A stretch of DNA of 64,000 nucleotides, from positions 124,001 to 188,000 of the forward strand of contig QXXC01000001.1 of the NCBI GenBank assembly GCA_009911305.1, given 5' to 3'. This stretch comes from Clostridiaceae bacterium (lineage in GTDB: Bacteria > Bacillota > Clostridia > Lachnospirales > Lachnospiraceae). Under the pieces are notes generated by a model. That model saw only the letters and a program-made list of their open reading frames with translations. It had not been told where the DNA came from and did not search any database. The position numbers were made by a program, and so were the translations under genes. Positions within the stretch are counted from its first letter, which is position 1. Each line of letters opens with the position of its first letter. Shown piece after piece: positions 9,678 through 19,877 of the stretch.

Positions 9678-10454
9678 ATGCAAAGCCTCCTGCGTTCAAT
9701 GGATCTTTTGGAGATCTTAAAGGAAACTCCCCATAAATGTTCCATTTCAGAGCTTTCTGAGGCCACCGGGCTTCCCCCCAGCACGATACACCGGATTCTG
9801 CAGACCTTCTGCGAAAAGAAATATGTGATTCGGGATCAGCAGTCCCATACGTATCAGCTTGGGCCGGCGCTGATTTCCCTGGGGAGGGCCGCGGCCAACA
9901 ATATCCGCCTTCAGGACGCTGCCCTCCCCATTTTAAAGCATTTATCCTACGCGACGAGGGAGGACTCCTATCTGGTCATCCAGGTGGGCGACAAGGGCCT
10001 GGTGCTGGACAAGGTGGACGGGCCCAATCACTTAAAGGTCGTCGAGGAATTCGGCTATGAGATGGATCTCCACTGCGGCGCTATCCGCAAGGTTCTTCTG
10101 GCCTATCAGAGCGAGCGGTATATCCGCTATTATCTGGATCATATCCTGGACCGCCCGGAATCCTTCCCTCAGATCAGCCGCAACGCCCTGGCGGACGAGC
10201 TTATGCGCATCCGCGAACGCGGAATCGCCGTATCCCGGGGCGAATATGTCCATGACGCAGTGGGCATCGGCGCGCCCATTTTTGGATCTGACAGCCATGT
10301 CAGCGCTTCCCTGGGGATCATTGCCCCCTATACCCGGATCCCGGATGACAGACATCTGCAGCAGATGCAGGATCAGGTGAAGGAGAGCGCGGCCGAGCTG
10401 TCCTACTATATGGGACATACATTGAAACAGGAAACGAAGGCCGGGGGGCATTGA
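9678..10454 (+). CDS. IclR-family transcriptional regulator
   Basis: DNA-binding regulator, 258 residues, the usual IclR length. The N-terminal winged helix-turn-helix reads LRSMDLLEILKETPHKC-SISELSEATGLP-STIHRILQTF. The C-terminal two thirds is the IclR effector-binding domain (GDKGLVLDKVDGP, HCGAIRKVLLAY, VSRGEYVHDAVGIGAPIF). The ATG follows GGGGAGG. It converges on, and directly borders, the glutamate-fermentation cluster. An IclR-type palindrome (20721-20736) lies in the gcd leader, so control of that pathway is a reasonable but unproven inference. Confidence 0.9.
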   Translation: MQSLLRSMDLLEILKETPHKCSISELSEATGLPPSTIHRILQTFCEKKYVIRDQQSHTYQLGPALISLGRAAANNIRLQDAALPILKHLSYATREDSYLVIQVGDKGLVLDKVDGPNHLKVVEEFGYEMDLHCGAIRKVLLAYQSERYIRYYLDHILDRPESFPQISRNALADELMRIRERGIAVSRGEYVHDAVGIGAPIFGSDSHVSASLGIIAPYTRIPDDRHLQQMQDQVKESAAELSYYMGHTLKQETKAGGH

Positions 10455-10507
10455 GAAAGGACCTGGAACAGGGATGACCGTACCGGCCGGCCAAAGCGTG
10501 ACAAGAT

Positions 10508-10553
10508 AAGGCGCTGTGATTCCGCTTTCTATGCGGAAATCACAGCGCCTTTT
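10508..10553. terminator. Bidirectional terminator between iclR-type gene and hgdB
   Basis: Long stem AAGGCGCTGTGATTCCGC with its near-perfect complement, 7-nt loop, T-run on the plus side (TTTTAT). It separates the converging regulator and hgdB genes. Confidence 0.85.
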
Positions 10554-10595
10554 ATCACAGCCGCTCACAGCACGTGACGGTTATTGACTGAACAT

Positions 10596-11747
10596 TTATT
10601 TCTGCATCTCCAGAACGTCAGCGAATGCCTGGATCGCTGTGCTGGCCTGGCCGAAGTCGCGCATCTGCTGGTCAATGCCGAGCTTGATGTGCGGGATATC
10701 CGCGTCGTTTAACGCTTTCTTTAAGTACGGATACTCCATCTCCTCCGGATCGCAGAACTGCTGCATGAAGAGAACCAGGCCCTGAGCGCCGCTCTCTTTT
10801 ACCATATTGGCCACAAACTCGCCGCGGCGGTTCTCAGCAGACTTCGGATCATAGAGAAGAACCTCATAATCGATGTTTGCGAACTGTTTCGCAAGAGCCA
10901 TCATGGGATCTGCCTCATCCTCCGGAGCGTCGGTGCGGAAGGAACGGCTCTCATGCGCCACGTCGTCGGCGGCGATGGCAATCTTATTCTCCTCAAAGAT
11001 CTCCAGCAGCTTCGGATTGTCGCAGATGATACCGGAAGTAACCACCTTGGTTCCCTCCCACTCGCATACCGGAAGCGCTTTCAGCTCTGCGTTGAGCTCG
11101 TTCAGCTTCTCTATGTATTCCGGCTTCTCCATGAAGTAGAATGCCTTCAGGACAGCGGAACGCTTCACAGGCGTGATCACGTCGCAGTGGTCGCTCGCCA
11201 GCTTTACGAACTCACGGCGGGCAGCGCGGCTCTTATTGTAAACCTTGATGGCATCCTGGATCGCCTCGTTGGTGATCTCCTTTCCGGAAAGCTTCTCAAG
11301 CTCTTTCTTTACATGGTTGTACTGATCCATGCAGAACTGAAGGCCAAAGTCCTCAAAGCGGTTCTGCGGATGGGCCAGGAAGATAACGGACATCTTCTCT
11401 CCCATGGATACGCGGAAGTTCTGGCTCATCGGGCGCAGCGTGTCGCAGATGGTCGGCGTGATCACACCGTCCAGGCCGTCCATGGTGCCGTCTAACATCA
11501 TCTCCAGAGCGAGCTGGGCGATGGTGCAGTAGAAGGTTGCGCAGTATTCCTTAGCACGGCTGATCGTCTTGTTGTTGGAGCCCCAGATCCCCATGGGAAC
11601 CATGCCGGCGGCATAAACCAGCTCGTCAGGCGCGTAGTACGGAAGAACGCCGACTACCTTCTTGCCCTGCGCTTTATATTCGGCAAGCAGCTTTTTGGGG
11701 CTGGCTGCTTTTACTTTGAATTCGTCTAATAATGCGTTGATACTCAT
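10596..11747 (-). CDS. hgdB: (R)-2-hydroxyglutaryl-CoA dehydratase, beta subunit
   Basis: Component D, small subunit of the iron-sulfur radical dehydratase that converts 2-hydroxyglutaryl-CoA to glutaconyl-CoA. It is 383 residues, close to the Acidaminococcus HgdB. Recognisable family segments are GVLPYYAPDELVYAAGMVPMG, ITPTICDTLRPMSQNF and FMQQFCDPEEMEYPYLKKAL, supplying cluster-binding cysteines. It is the last gene of hgdC-hgdA-hgdB. AGGAGG overlaps the end of hgdA and the gap is only 4 nt, implying tightly coupled expression of the two subunits. Confidence 0.94.
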   Translation of the reverse strand: MSINALLDEFKVKAASPKKLLAEYKAQGKKVVGVLPYYAPDELVYAAGMVPMGIWGSNNKTISRAKEYCATFYCTIAQLALEMMLDGTMDGLDGVITPTICDTLRPMSQNFRVSMGEKMSVIFLAHPQNRFEDFGLQFCMDQYNHVKKELEKLSGKEITNEAIQDAIKVYNKSRAARREFVKLASDHCDVITPVKRSAVLKAFYFMEKPEYIEKLNELNAELKALPVCEWEGTKVVTSGIICDNPKLLEIFEENKIAIAADDVAHESRSFRTDAPEDEADPMMALAKQFANIDYEVLLYDPKSAENRRGEFVANMVKESGAQGLVLFMQQFCDPEEMEYPYLKKALNDADIPHIKLGIDQQMRDFGQASTAIQAFADVLEMQK

Positions 11748-11751
11748 TTGA

Positions 11752-13191
11752 TTATGCCTCCTTTGCCTGCTTATTTGCTTCCATTGCCTCTACAAGGCCC
11801 TGTACGCGGGTCTCGTACTGTGCGGCATTGAAGTTACGCGGATCAGCCTGGTCGCCGTCAAAGCCTGCGCACGGAACGCCCAGATCGTCCGTAAAGCGGC
11901 GCTGCATCTCAGCCATATAGCCGCTCCAGGGCTTACAGCTTCTGTTATAGTGAACCAGAACGCCGTCTACCTTATTGTCACGGCAGATGCCTTCACGCCA
12001 GTCAACACCCTGCTCAATGCAGACAGAGTTGGGGGCCTTGTAGTACGCGCGGGCCATCTCGTCCATGTTGTTGTAAACAAAACCGAAGGCCGGAGCATAT
12101 ACAACGGCGGTAACGTTTACGCCGTGCTCCTTCAGAGGCTTAAAGAGAGCCGGAAGCTTCGGCCAGCACGGAATGCCCTCGAACATCACGCGGTATTTCT
12201 CCGGGAACGGAGTGGTCGTCTCGCCGTTCTTAACCGTCTCCTCCAGATCCTTTGCCAGCAGCTCAAACGCCTCGGCGGCTTCCACTCTGGCGCGGGCCGT
12301 AACGACGTCGGCCATATGGTTGAACAGATCAAATCCGCTGTAGGGAGCGGGCTTATACTGCAGGTAATCGCAGACCTTTAACCATGCCTTCGCGGTGCGG
12401 TTCGCATTCGCGCAGGCCTGTTCGAACTTCTTCTCGTCAAATTTCTTACCGGTCAGCTTCTCTAACTGCTTGATCGCCTGGTCAAACTGGGCGCGCACGT
12501 ATCTCACGTTCTCGTCGTCCACCTCTACCGTATTGTTGTAGGGGATGTCGATCATGATCAGCGGAATATTGTGCATGCGGGCGATATTCTCATACCACTT
12601 GGTCATGCAGTTGCAGATGTTGTTGCAGCAGAGCACGAAATCCGGCTGCGGGATCTGCATCTGGCGGATCGGGGAGATAGCCTCTAAGCGGCGCTCCTTC
12701 TCCGGGCCGTCCGGCATAGCGTTGATCTCATTCAAGTCGTCCAGGACGATATAGGGAGTCTGTGTCTTCGGATCCTTTTTCGGCTTTCCGGTCTCCGGAT
12801 CCATGACAACCTTTCCTTCCGCATCCTTTAACGGTCTTCCTGTGCTCGGATCGATCACATACTCGCCCGTCTCGGGATCGAACTTTCTGGCGGCGCGCTT
12901 GCCGTCCGCATAGGCAAGGCTGATACGCGCGTAGCCGCAGATATCATTGTCATATCCCAGATCCTCGGCGGCCTGGCAGAGAATCTCGCCGTAACGGTTT
13001 GCAGCGATACCAGCCGCCTGATTCTCCGGATACATCACGTGAAGACCAAACGCTGCCGCAAGCTCGCACGGGAACTTGGAAGAGGACCAGCCTACTAATT
13101 CGCCTCTCTTTTTGGCTTCGCGCGCCTCTGTGTGGACGTCGTCAACGACCTTACGGAGTGCGAGAACGCCAGGACTAACTTGTTTTGCCAT
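11752..13191 (-). CDS. hgdA: (R)-2-hydroxyglutaryl-CoA dehydratase, alpha subunit
   Basis: Large subunit of component D, 479 residues, matching the known alpha subunit length. It shows FVLCCNNICNCMTKWYENIAR with the cysteines that ligate the catalytic [4Fe-4S] cluster, a CKPWSGYM segment and VPCAGFDGDQADPRNF. ATG 13191 follows GGAGG by 9 bases. The dehydration uses a ketyl radical started by one electron from the HgdC activator. The enzyme is cytosolic and oxygen sensitive (family knowledge). The gap to hgdC (13192-13330) holds an imperfect hairpin without a T-run. Confidence 0.95.
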   Translation of the reverse strand: MAKQVSPGVLALRKVVDDVHTEAREAKKRGELVGWSSSKFPCELAAAFGLHVMYPENQAAGIAANRYGEILCQAAEDLGYDNDICGYARISLAYADGKRAARKFDPETGEYVIDPSTGRPLKDAEGKVVMDPETGKPKKDPKTQTPYIVLDDLNEINAMPDGPEKERRLEAISPIRQMQIPQPDFVLCCNNICNCMTKWYENIARMHNIPLIMIDIPYNNTVEVDDENVRYVRAQFDQAIKQLEKLTGKKFDEKKFEQACANANRTAKAWLKVCDYLQYKPAPYSGFDLFNHMADVVTARARVEAAEAFELLAKDLEETVKNGETTTPFPEKYRVMFEGIPCWPKLPALFKPLKEHGVNVTAVVYAPAFGFVYNNMDEMARAYYKAPNSVCIEQGVDWREGICRDNKVDGVLVHYNRSCKPWSGYMAEMQRRFTDDLGVPCAGFDGDQADPRNFNAAQYETRVQGLVEAMEANKQAKEA

Positions 13192-13330
13192 AATAATTAT
13201 CCTCCATTCTTTTCTATCGTTACGATTCAGCCCCTGGCTTTAAACGCCAGGCTGAACGGTAGCTTTCTGTCGGTTACTGCCGCTTATGCACCGCTGCCCG
13301 AAAAGCCCGGGCCGTTATGCATATCCTTCC

Positions 13331-14125
13331 TTATTTCCTGCGGCTCGCCGCCTGCCATCCCATAAGGGCGGCGCCGAGCGCGCCGTTATACTGTGTGAGC
13401 GGGGATGTCTTGATCGGACACCCTATCTCCTCCTCAAGCGCCTTTACAACGCCTGTATTCTGGGCCACGCCGCCTGTCATCACAACGTCCGGCGCCACGC
13501 CGATCCGGTGCGCCAGGCCTGTCACCCGGTGCGCGACAGAGCGGTGGATCCCGTCTATAATATCACATTTATCGGTTCCCATGGCGAGCTGGCTGATCAC
13601 CTCGCTCTCCGCGAAAACCGTACAGGTCGAGCTGATGCCCACCTTCTTCTGAGACATCGCGCCCAGCCTTCCCAAATCTTCAACCTTAACCTCCAGGACG
13701 CGGGCCATTACATCCAGAAACCGCCCGGTTCCGGCTGCGCACTTGTCGTTCATCTGGAAATTCGTCATCGCGCCGTTGTCAATGTGGAGAACCTTCACAT
13801 CCTGGCCTCCGATGTCAATGACAGTGTGGACATTGGGAAACAGGAACGCCGCCCCTTTTGCGTGGCAGGAAAGTTCGCTCATCTGCTTGTCGGCAATGCC
13901 GTCCATCAGGGAGGTGCGGCCATAGCCCGTCGCCAGCGTGAACGCCATATCTTCTTTCGTCATGCCGGCTTCGCTCAGTACCGCCTCAATGGCGCGCTGC
14001 GGGCCGCTGGTTCCTGCGCCGACATCAATCAGGGATTTTCCGACGATTTCCTGGCCGTCCTTTAAGATAATGCACTTGGACGCAGTGGAGCCGACGTCGA
14101 TACCTAATGTGTAAATTGCACTCAT
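13331..14125 (-). CDS. hgdC: 2-hydroxyglutaryl-CoA dehydratase activator (component A)
   Basis: ATP-dependent one-electron activase (archerase) of the dehydratase, a homodimer with a bridging [4Fe-4S] cluster. It is 264 residues. The ASKHA-fold phosphate loop is GIDVGSTASKC (residues 8-18), with IDIGGQDVK near 104. The cluster cysteines are Cys129 (NDKCAAGTGRF) and Cys168 (ISSTCTVFAESE), as in characterised HgdC. GGAGG precedes the ATG. It is the first gene of hgdC-hgdA-hgdB, with its own putative -10 (TATACT, 14175-14180). Confidence 0.96.
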   Translation of the reverse strand: MSAIYTLGIDVGSTASKCIILKDGQEIVGKSLIDVGAGTSGPQRAIEAVLSEAGMTKEDMAFTLATGYGRTSLMDGIADKQMSELSCHAKGAAFLFPNVHTVIDIGGQDVKVLHIDNGAMTNFQMNDKCAAGTGRFLDVMARVLEVKVEDLGRLGAMSQKKVGISSTCTVFAESEVISQLAMGTDKCDIIDGIHRSVAHRVTGLAHRIGVAPDVVMTGGVAQNTGVVKALEEEIGCPIKTSPLTQYNGALGAALMGWQAASRRK

Positions 14126-14490
14126 CGTATCCTGTATCCTCCATTTCTTTGTTATGTATTCAGCTCATATGGACAGTATACCACAATCCCTGGTAAAAGT
14201 CGCTGGAAACTGTTGAAATTTTCATAAAAAAAATGATAACACTGTTATTATTTTCAGCTTATCTGCCAAATTATGACTGCGCTTTATAACGATAAATCGA
14301 GCAAAGGTTCCAGCAGCCCTTGCCCGATTCATCCGTAAGTTCCGAAACTTTACGAAATTTCGAGACTTTCTACTATCTACTATCAATCATTTATTCACAC
14401 AGCAACTTCATCTGGTTACTATACATTCACTTATTACAGGAATGCCGTCCTACGGCATGTGGCGTCTGATAAGCTGCTTCAATCCGCCGC
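14126..14490. other. Intergenic region between gcdA and hgdC
   Basis: No gene is seen in these 365 bp. On the minus strand it holds TATACT (14175-14180), a likely -10 for hgdC without a good -35. It also holds an AT-rich 10-bp inverted repeat (about 14229-14250, AATAATAACA/TGTTATCATT) followed by eight T, which could be a weak terminator of the gcd/gct transcript or an operator. AT content is higher than in the flanking genes. Confidence 0.5.
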
Positions 14491-16257
14491 TTATTTTCCA
14501 AAGGTCTGGAACTCGCGGATGGATCTCGGAGCGATCATCTGGTGCATCGGGCAGATGGACTGCGGGTTCTGATATACAGCCTCTGTAAAAGCCTGGATAT
14601 ACGGACGAAGATCCGTTACATCCACGATCTCGTCTACCATACCCTTTTCGGTACAGTATTTCGGACGGGATTTGTCTGTGTACATCTGAATCATCTCGTT
14701 CATCTTTCCGATGATCGGCGTCATATCCTCGCCGGCCTTCTTCGCCTTCACCAGCTTTCTGGAGTACATGGCGTTTGCAGCCGTCTCACCCGGCATTACG
14801 TAATATTCGCACGCGCCGGTGCCGATGGAGAATACGTTTGTATTGTTGCCCTGCGGGCCGCCTAATACATAGTGGGCCGCCGCGCTCGCCTTACGAAGCG
14901 TTACCTGTAAGGACGGAAGTTTGGAGTTCTCAATCGAGTAGATCAGGGACTGGCCCAGGCCAAGCAGCTCAGCCTTCTCCGCCTCGTCGCCCACGTCGAT
15001 ACCTGTGGTATCCTGCAGCCATACCAGCGGGATCCGGTCGCGCGCGCAGAGCGTTACAAACTCGTTCATCTTGATCAGGCCCTGACGGTACAGCTTGCCG
15101 CCGATACCTACGGAATTCTGCTTGTACTCCGGATAGTTCATCAGCAGGCCCTGTACGTTGGCGATCACGCCGACTAAGAGGCCGTTCACCTTCGCAAGAC
15201 CAGTTACCATCTCCGGACCATAGCCTTTTTTGTACTCTGCCAGCTCACTGCCGTCAAAGAGGCGGCCGATTACATCGTACACATCGTAGGGGCGCTTCTG
15301 GTTCATGGGGATGATGCTGTAGAGATCCTCAGCCGGAAGCAGGGGGGCCTTCGGAGCGTCCACGCGGAAGAACTCCAAGTTGTAGGCCGGAAGGTAGCTG
15401 ATATATTTCTTGATGCCCTCGATTACGCCTACGTCGTTCTGGTATACCTCGCGGAAGAAGCCTGTCTCATCATAGTGGATCGGAACAGAACCCGGAGCCG
15501 GAACGTGCTGCTTGCTGTTCTCAATCTGAGCCGCCACGATCTGCTCCGCCGCCTCTTCGTCAATATATCCCTTGGGATTCATACCGCTTAAGATACCGGC
15601 GCCGCCGACTGCCATATTGGCGTCCTGATGCGCGATCAGGATGGTCGGGGAAATGCTGTGGTATCCGCCGCCCGCCGGGTTGGTTCCGTAGATGCCTACG
15701 ATAACCGGGATGCCGAGCTGGTTTAACTCAGAGTTGCGGAAGAACGGGGTGCCGCCGCCGCGGCGGTTCGGATATACCTTATCCTGGTTCGGGAACTCAA
15801 CGCCCGAGCAGTTTAACAGGTATACGAGCGGAAGGTGCATCATCTTCGCCGTGTCAGAGCAGCGCAGAAGGTTTTCCGCCTGGCCCGGAACCCATGCGCC
15901 GGCCATCTTCTTGTTGTCAGACGCAACGATCACAGCCCACTTTCCGCCGATACGGCCAAGGCCGTTTACGATGTTCGTGGTGCCGAACTTGTTGTTCTCC
16001 GGATTGAACAGGCTGTTTAACGGGCACCATGTGCCTGCGTCGATCAGCGCGTTGATACGCTGCATGGCAGATAACTGTCCGCGCTCGTTTAACTTCTCCT
16101 CAGATGTGATACCAGCCGCAAGAACCTTCTCAATCGATGCGTGGATGTCGTTCTCCACCGCCTTTAAGCTGTCAGTGTTTTCTGCATTCGGGTTTACCAG
16201 CTCCTTACCAACCGTCGGCATGTTCTGGAAATATCCTGGCATTGAATACATATTCAT
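14491..16257 (-). CDS. gcdA: Glutaconyl-CoA decarboxylase, alpha subunit (carboxyltransferase)
   Basis: Transfers the carboxyl group of glutaconyl-CoA to biotin on GcdC, giving crotonyl-CoA. It is 588 residues, almost exactly the length of Acidaminococcus GcdA. Two crotonase-like carboxyltransferase halves are visible, with WAVIVASDNKKMAGAWVPGQ in the N-half and LVWLQDTTGIDVGDEAEKAELLGLG in the C-half. The start chosen is ATG 16257 (MNMYSMPGYF), 10 bases after AGGAG; the open frame extends 38 codons further but without a site. A 198-bp gap to gctB contains a GTCTGAT/ATCAGAC hairpin and no gene. Confidence 0.95.
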   Translation of the reverse strand: MNMYSMPGYFQNMPTVGKELVNPNAENTDSLKAVENDIHASIEKVLAAGITSEEKLNERGQLSAMQRINALIDAGTWCPLNSLFNPENNKFGTTNIVNGLGRIGGKWAVIVASDNKKMAGAWVPGQAENLLRCSDTAKMMHLPLVYLLNCSGVEFPNQDKVYPNRRGGGTPFFRNSELNQLGIPVIVGIYGTNPAGGGYHSISPTILIAHQDANMAVGGAGILSGMNPKGYIDEEAAEQIVAAQIENSKQHVPAPGSVPIHYDETGFFREVYQNDVGVIEGIKKYISYLPAYNLEFFRVDAPKAPLLPAEDLYSIIPMNQKRPYDVYDVIGRLFDGSELAEYKKGYGPEMVTGLAKVNGLLVGVIANVQGLLMNYPEYKQNSVGIGGKLYRQGLIKMNEFVTLCARDRIPLVWLQDTTGIDVGDEAEKAELLGLGQSLIYSIENSKLPSLQVTLRKASAAAHYVLGGPQGNNTNVFSIGTGACEYYVMPGETAANAMYSRKLVKAKKAGEDMTPIIGKMNEMIQMYTDKSRPKYCTEKGMVDEIVDVTDLRPYIQAFTEAVYQNPQSICPMHQMIAPRSIREFQTFGK

Positions 16258-16455
16258 GTCTTCTAATCTCCTATTCTGAATAGCCGCAGCAGGCGGCCCG
16301 GCAGCGCCTTTTTTGTCTTTGGCTGTCACCGGAACCCTTCCTGCTGCAAATGTCCTGTCCGTGCCCCGCACGCAGCGCCGCGCGCCGGGCCGGACAGATG
16401 TGTCGTTACCTTGTCTGATCGTAGCATATCAGACGATCCGGACAGTCCCGTCTGA

Positions 16456-17250
16456 TCAGTCCTTCGGAACCTGGATGAATGCCTGGCCCGGATCGATCTC
16501 CTCGCGGATCATGCGGATCACTTCCGGATCGGGAGCATCCAGCTTCACAGCTCTGGAAACATCGATGTCAAAGCCTGTATTCTCAATTACATCCTCCGGT
16601 GAGGAAGTCTCATAGTAGCCTGCAAGATACATTCTCTTTGTCTTCTCGTCAAACTTCAGGATGCCGCGATCCGTAACGACCGCCTGCGGTCCGCGGTTGC
16701 CCGGAAGGCCGAGTTTCTCACGTCCGCCAGGTCCGTCGATCCAGCCCGGGCTGGTCACATAGTCGATCTTCTGCATGAATCTTCTCTTCTCATGCTGGAT
16801 CATGATGATGGTGTTGTTGAAGGTTGCGATCGCGTTCGCTCCGCCGGATCCGGTGAAACGCGTCTTCGGCGCATGGTAATCGCCGATACAGGTGGAGTTT
16901 ACATTTCCGTAGGGGTCGATCTGAGCGCCGCCGATGAAAGCTACGACTCTCTCGTTGTCATGCAGCCAGTCGTTTGTCTCAAAACCGATAAAACGGATGT
17001 TCGGCCACTGGCAGCCGCAGTGCGCCATGAAGCGCAGGTCGCCTACGGAACGCGGAACCTCGATGGGGGAGCAGTCCATAAGGCCGCTCTCAACGATTAA
17101 GTTGCACTTGGGCGCAAACAGACGTTTTGCAACGGATGCGCCGATTAACGGAAGTCCTGTTCCAACAATTGCGATATTGTCATTTGTGATGCACTTTGCA
17201 AGTGTGATTGCCTGCATCTCTTTGTTTGTATACTTTGTGTAGTCCGCCAT
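16456..17250 (-). CDS. gctB: Glutaconate CoA-transferase, subunit B
   Basis: With GctA it moves CoA from acetyl-CoA to 2-hydroxyglutarate or glutaconate. It is 264 residues, the expected length. The family-I CoA-transferase segment SGGANAIATF and the start MADYTKYTNKEMQAITLAKCI fit GctB. In characterised GctAB the catalytic glutamate lies in this subunit; the candidate here is in the LIVESGLMDCSP region. Its ATG starts two bases after the gctA stop, so the two subunits are translated together. Confidence 0.93.
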   Translation of the reverse strand: MADYTKYTNKEMQAITLAKCITNDNIAIVGTGLPLIGASVAKRLFAPKCNLIVESGLMDCSPIEVPRSVGDLRFMAHCGCQWPNIRFIGFETNDWLHDNERVVAFIGGAQIDPYGNVNSTCIGDYHAPKTRFTGSGGANAIATFNNTIIMIQHEKRRFMQKIDYVTSPGWIDGPGGREKLGLPGNRGPQAVVTDRGILKFDEKTKRMYLAGYYETSSPEDVIENTGFDIDVSRAVKLDAPDPEVIRMIREEIDPGQAFIQVPKD

Positions 17251-17252
17251 GA

Positions 17253-18215
17253 TTAATCCTCCTTGCTTATATCTGTCGCATAGCCGTATCCATCAGATAC
17301 TTTTAACTTAAGGAGACGGTTCACACCGATCTTCTCAAGGAACTCTGCCTGATCCTTTACGTCGTAAACGTATTCTTTTAAGAATGCCTTGAAGTCCTCC
17401 TCCGTCTTGCTGGCTGCGCCGTATGCCTTTAAGAAGGAATTGTCATAATCATAGTAGCCATAGCACTGCGTCGGATATGCGCCGTAGGGAACCTCGCAAA
17501 CCGCGTTTACAACAAAGCACGGAAGCTTCGTCGCCTGCGGATCTCTGCGGATCACGTCATTGCTCACCAGCTCCTCGCAGGTAACGATCACTTTTCTGGC
17601 CGCCACTGCGATATCAATGTCGTGGAACTCATCGCCCATCAGGATGCAGGTTCCGTCCGGAGACGCCTTCTGCACATGGATGATCGCGGTATCCAGCTTC
17701 GGAACCGGAAGGCAGACTACCTTCTCGCCCGGATTGAACGGGTTATCCATGTATACAAACTTGTCGTCCGTCAGCTTGTCAATCGTCTGACGCACCTCTT
17801 TGCTGATTCCCCACTCGTCAACCAGGCCGGAACCGATCATGAAGCGCACCGGAAGGAACGGAAGTCCGAGAGAGGATGCATGGAGCATGTACATAATGGC
17901 ATCCTGGGAATAATCCTCGTAAATGAGCTCGCCGGCCTCGATTTTCTTGCGGAAACGGCGGGATACATTCGTCACGCCGGAGTCTGCAGTGTAGCAGTTA
18001 ATGTAAGCCTTCACGCGATCCTCGCCGATCAGCATATCCCAGTCGGATCCGGCCGGGCCTGCCCAGGCGACAAAATCTTTTTTGCCCTGACGAAGAATTT
18101 CACGAACCGCTGCCATCGGTTTTTTGTTGGTTGTAAAACCGCCGAAGGAGATCGAATCGCCGTCTTCTACATACTTAGCAACCGCCTCTTGTAACGTACA
18201 TACTTTATTACTCAC
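17253..18215 (-). CDS. gctA: Glutaconate CoA-transferase, subunit A
   Basis: The 320-residue partner of GctB, the same length as Acidaminococcus GctA. It shows DGDSISFGGFTTNKKPMAAV and the CoA-transferase family segments PFNPGEKVVCLPVPKLDTAIIHVQ and ASPDGTCILMGDE. Translation begins at GTG 18215, placed after AGGAGG. It is cytosolic and activates 2-hydroxyglutarate for HgdAB. Confidence 0.93.
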   Translation of the reverse strand: MSNKVCTLQEAVAKYVEDGDSISFGGFTTNKKPMAAVREILRQGKKDFVAWAGPAGSDWDMLIGEDRVKAYINCYTADSGVTNVSRRFRKKIEAGELIYEDYSQDAIMYMLHASSLGLPFLPVRFMIGSGLVDEWGISKEVRQTIDKLTDDKFVYMDNPFNPGEKVVCLPVPKLDTAIIHVQKASPDGTCILMGDEFHDIDIAVAARKVIVTCEELVSNDVIRRDPQATKLPCFVVNAVCEVPYGAYPTQCYGYYDYDNSFLKAYGAASKTEEDFKAFLKEYVYDVKDQAEFLEKIGVNRLLKLKVSDGYGYATDISKED

Positions 18216-18258
18216 AATAAAGCCTCCTTTTATATAAATTTTTTTCTAGCGAGTATCA

Positions 18259-19398
18259 TCAGCCAAATATCAGCATAAAGAAACCGGCCGCTACTGCGGA
18301 ACCGATTACGCCTGCCACGTTTGGCCCCATTGCGTGCATCAGCAGGAAGTTGGTCGGGTTCTCTTTTGAGCCGACTGTCTGCGCCACACGGGCCGCCATA
18401 GGAACAGCGGATACGCCGGCGGAGCCGATCAGCGGATTGATCTTGCCGCCTGTCACGGCATAGAGAACCTTTCCTAACAGCACGCCGCAGATCGTGGCAA
18501 AGCAGAAGGCCAGAAGGCCCATGCAGATAATGGCAATTGTCTGAACGCGGAGGAAAATCTCCCCGTCCGCCGTGGCGCCTACCGTGGTGCCCAGCATAAT
18601 GGTAACAATATTACATAACGCATTCTGCGCCGTGTCGGAGAGACGCTCCACCACGCCCGCCTCGCGGAACAGGTTGCCTAACATCAGCATGCCCAGAAGA
18701 GGAGCTACGGACGGAAGCAGGAGGGAGCAGAACAGCACCACGAATACGGGGAACACAACCTTCTCCACCTTGCTCACCTTGCGGAGCTGCTTCATCACAA
18801 CAGAGCGCTCCTTCTTGGTCGTCAGAAGCTTCATAATCGGCGGCTGGATCATGGGGATCAGAGCCATGTAGGAATAGGCCGCCACCGCGATGGGCGCTAC
18901 CAGATCCGGAGCCAGGTTATTCGCCACATAGATGGCTGTCGGGCCGTCCGCGCCGCCGATGATGCCGATCGCGGCCGCCTCGCCCACAGTAAACAGGCCG
19001 GTTGCATTGGCCAGAATAAACGCAACATAAATGCCGCCCTGCGCCGCCGCGCCCAGTAAAAGGCTGATAGGGTTCGCAATCAGGGGGCCGAAGTCCGTCA
19101 TCGCGCCTACCGCCATGAAAATCAGGCAGGGGAACAGGCTGGATTTTACGCCGCCGTAGATAATGCGCAGAACGCCCTGCGTGTACCACGGCTCGGACTC
19201 CTTCATCAAATTTGCCAGAGGCAGATTGGCAAGGAATATGCCGAACGCGATCGGGAGCAGAAGAAGCGGCTCATACTGCTTTTTAATCGCCATGTATAAA
19301 AGAAGAAAGGAAATGAGGAACATGACACAGTTTCTCCAGCCAAGCGCGGCAAAACCGGACTGTGCAAGCAGTTCGCTCAGGATTTCAAAAAAGTTCAT
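18259..19398 (-). CDS. gcdB: Glutaconyl-CoA decarboxylase, beta subunit (Na+-pumping)
   Basis: Polytopic membrane subunit (379 residues, about 10 hydrophobic segments) that decarboxylates carboxybiotin and exports Na+. Conserved family segments are [25 protein letters not shown], which carries the Asp implicated in Na+ translocation in this family, and [29 protein letters not shown] lies 7 bases before ATG 19398. It is 11 bp downstream of the first biotin-carrier gene, in the order gcdD-gcdC-gcdC-gcdB-gctA-gctB-gcdA. Confidence 0.95.
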   Translation of the reverse strand: MNFFEILSELLAQSGFAALGWRNCVMFLISFLLLYMAIKKQYEPLLLLPIAFGIFLANLPLANLMKESEPWYTQGVLRIIYGGVKSSLFPCLIFMAVGAMTDFGPLIANPISLLLGAAAQGGIYVAFILANATGLFTVGEAAAIGIIGGADGPTAIYVANNLAPDLVAPIAVAAYSYMALIPMIQPPIMKLLTTKKERSVVMKQLRKVSKVEKVVFPVFVVLFCSLLLPSVAPLLGMLMLGNLFREAGVVERLSDTAQNALCNIVTIMLGTTVGATADGEIFLRVQTIAIICMGLLAFCFATICGVLLGKVLYAVTGGKINPLIGSAGVSAVPMAARVAQTVGSKENPTNFLLMHAMGPNVAGVIGSAVAAGFFMLIFG

Positions 19399-19409
19399 TA
19401 CTTTACCTC

Positions 19410-19838
19410 CTAGTTAAGAGCAACCAAGGCAGCTCCCGTATCTACAGCGTCTCCTGCCTTTACAAGAATCTGGCTTACGGTTCCGTCTGCCGGAGCCACA
19501 ATCTCTGTCTCCATCTTCATGGCCTCCATGATGATGACAACCTCGCCGAACTTCACCGCCTGGCCCGCGGAAACTTTTACATTCAGAATCTTACCGGGCA
19601 TCGGCGCTTCGATCGTCGTGCTTCCCGCTGACGGGGCTGCTGCCGGAGCCGGGGCCGGGGCGGGCGCTGCAGGAGCGGGCGCAGGCGCCGGGGCTGCCGG
19701 ACGGCGCGCGGGCGCTGCGGATGCCAGAACCGGAGTGGCCGGAGCCGCCACGCCGTTGCGATCCAGGGACTTGTATGCTTCTAACTTCTCTACCTCAACT
19801 TCATATCTTTTTCCATTGATCGTAGCAACATATTTCAT
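19410..19838 (-). CDS. gcdC: Glutaconyl-CoA decarboxylase, gamma subunit (biotin carrier), copy 1
   Basis: Biotin carrier shuttling CO2 from GcdA to GcdB. It is 142 residues: an N-terminal segment ([20 protein letters not shown]), an Ala-Pro linker (about 40-70) and a biotinyl domain with EAMKMET, the lysine being about residue 108. From about residue 70 to the end it is nearly identical to the neighbouring copy, while the N-terminus and linker differ. Two gamma variants with different linkers are known from C. symbiosum. Confidence 0.93.
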   Translation of the reverse strand: MKYVATINGKRYEVEVEKLEAYKSLDRNGVAAPATPVLASAAPARRPAAPAPAPAPAAPAPAPAPAAAPSAGSTTIEAPMPGKILNVKVSAGQAVKFGEVVIIMEAMKMETEIVAPADGTVSQILVKAGDAVDTGAALVALN

Positions 19839-19877
19839 AGTTTTTACATCCTTTCGATAGATTTCCTGTGTCCTTTA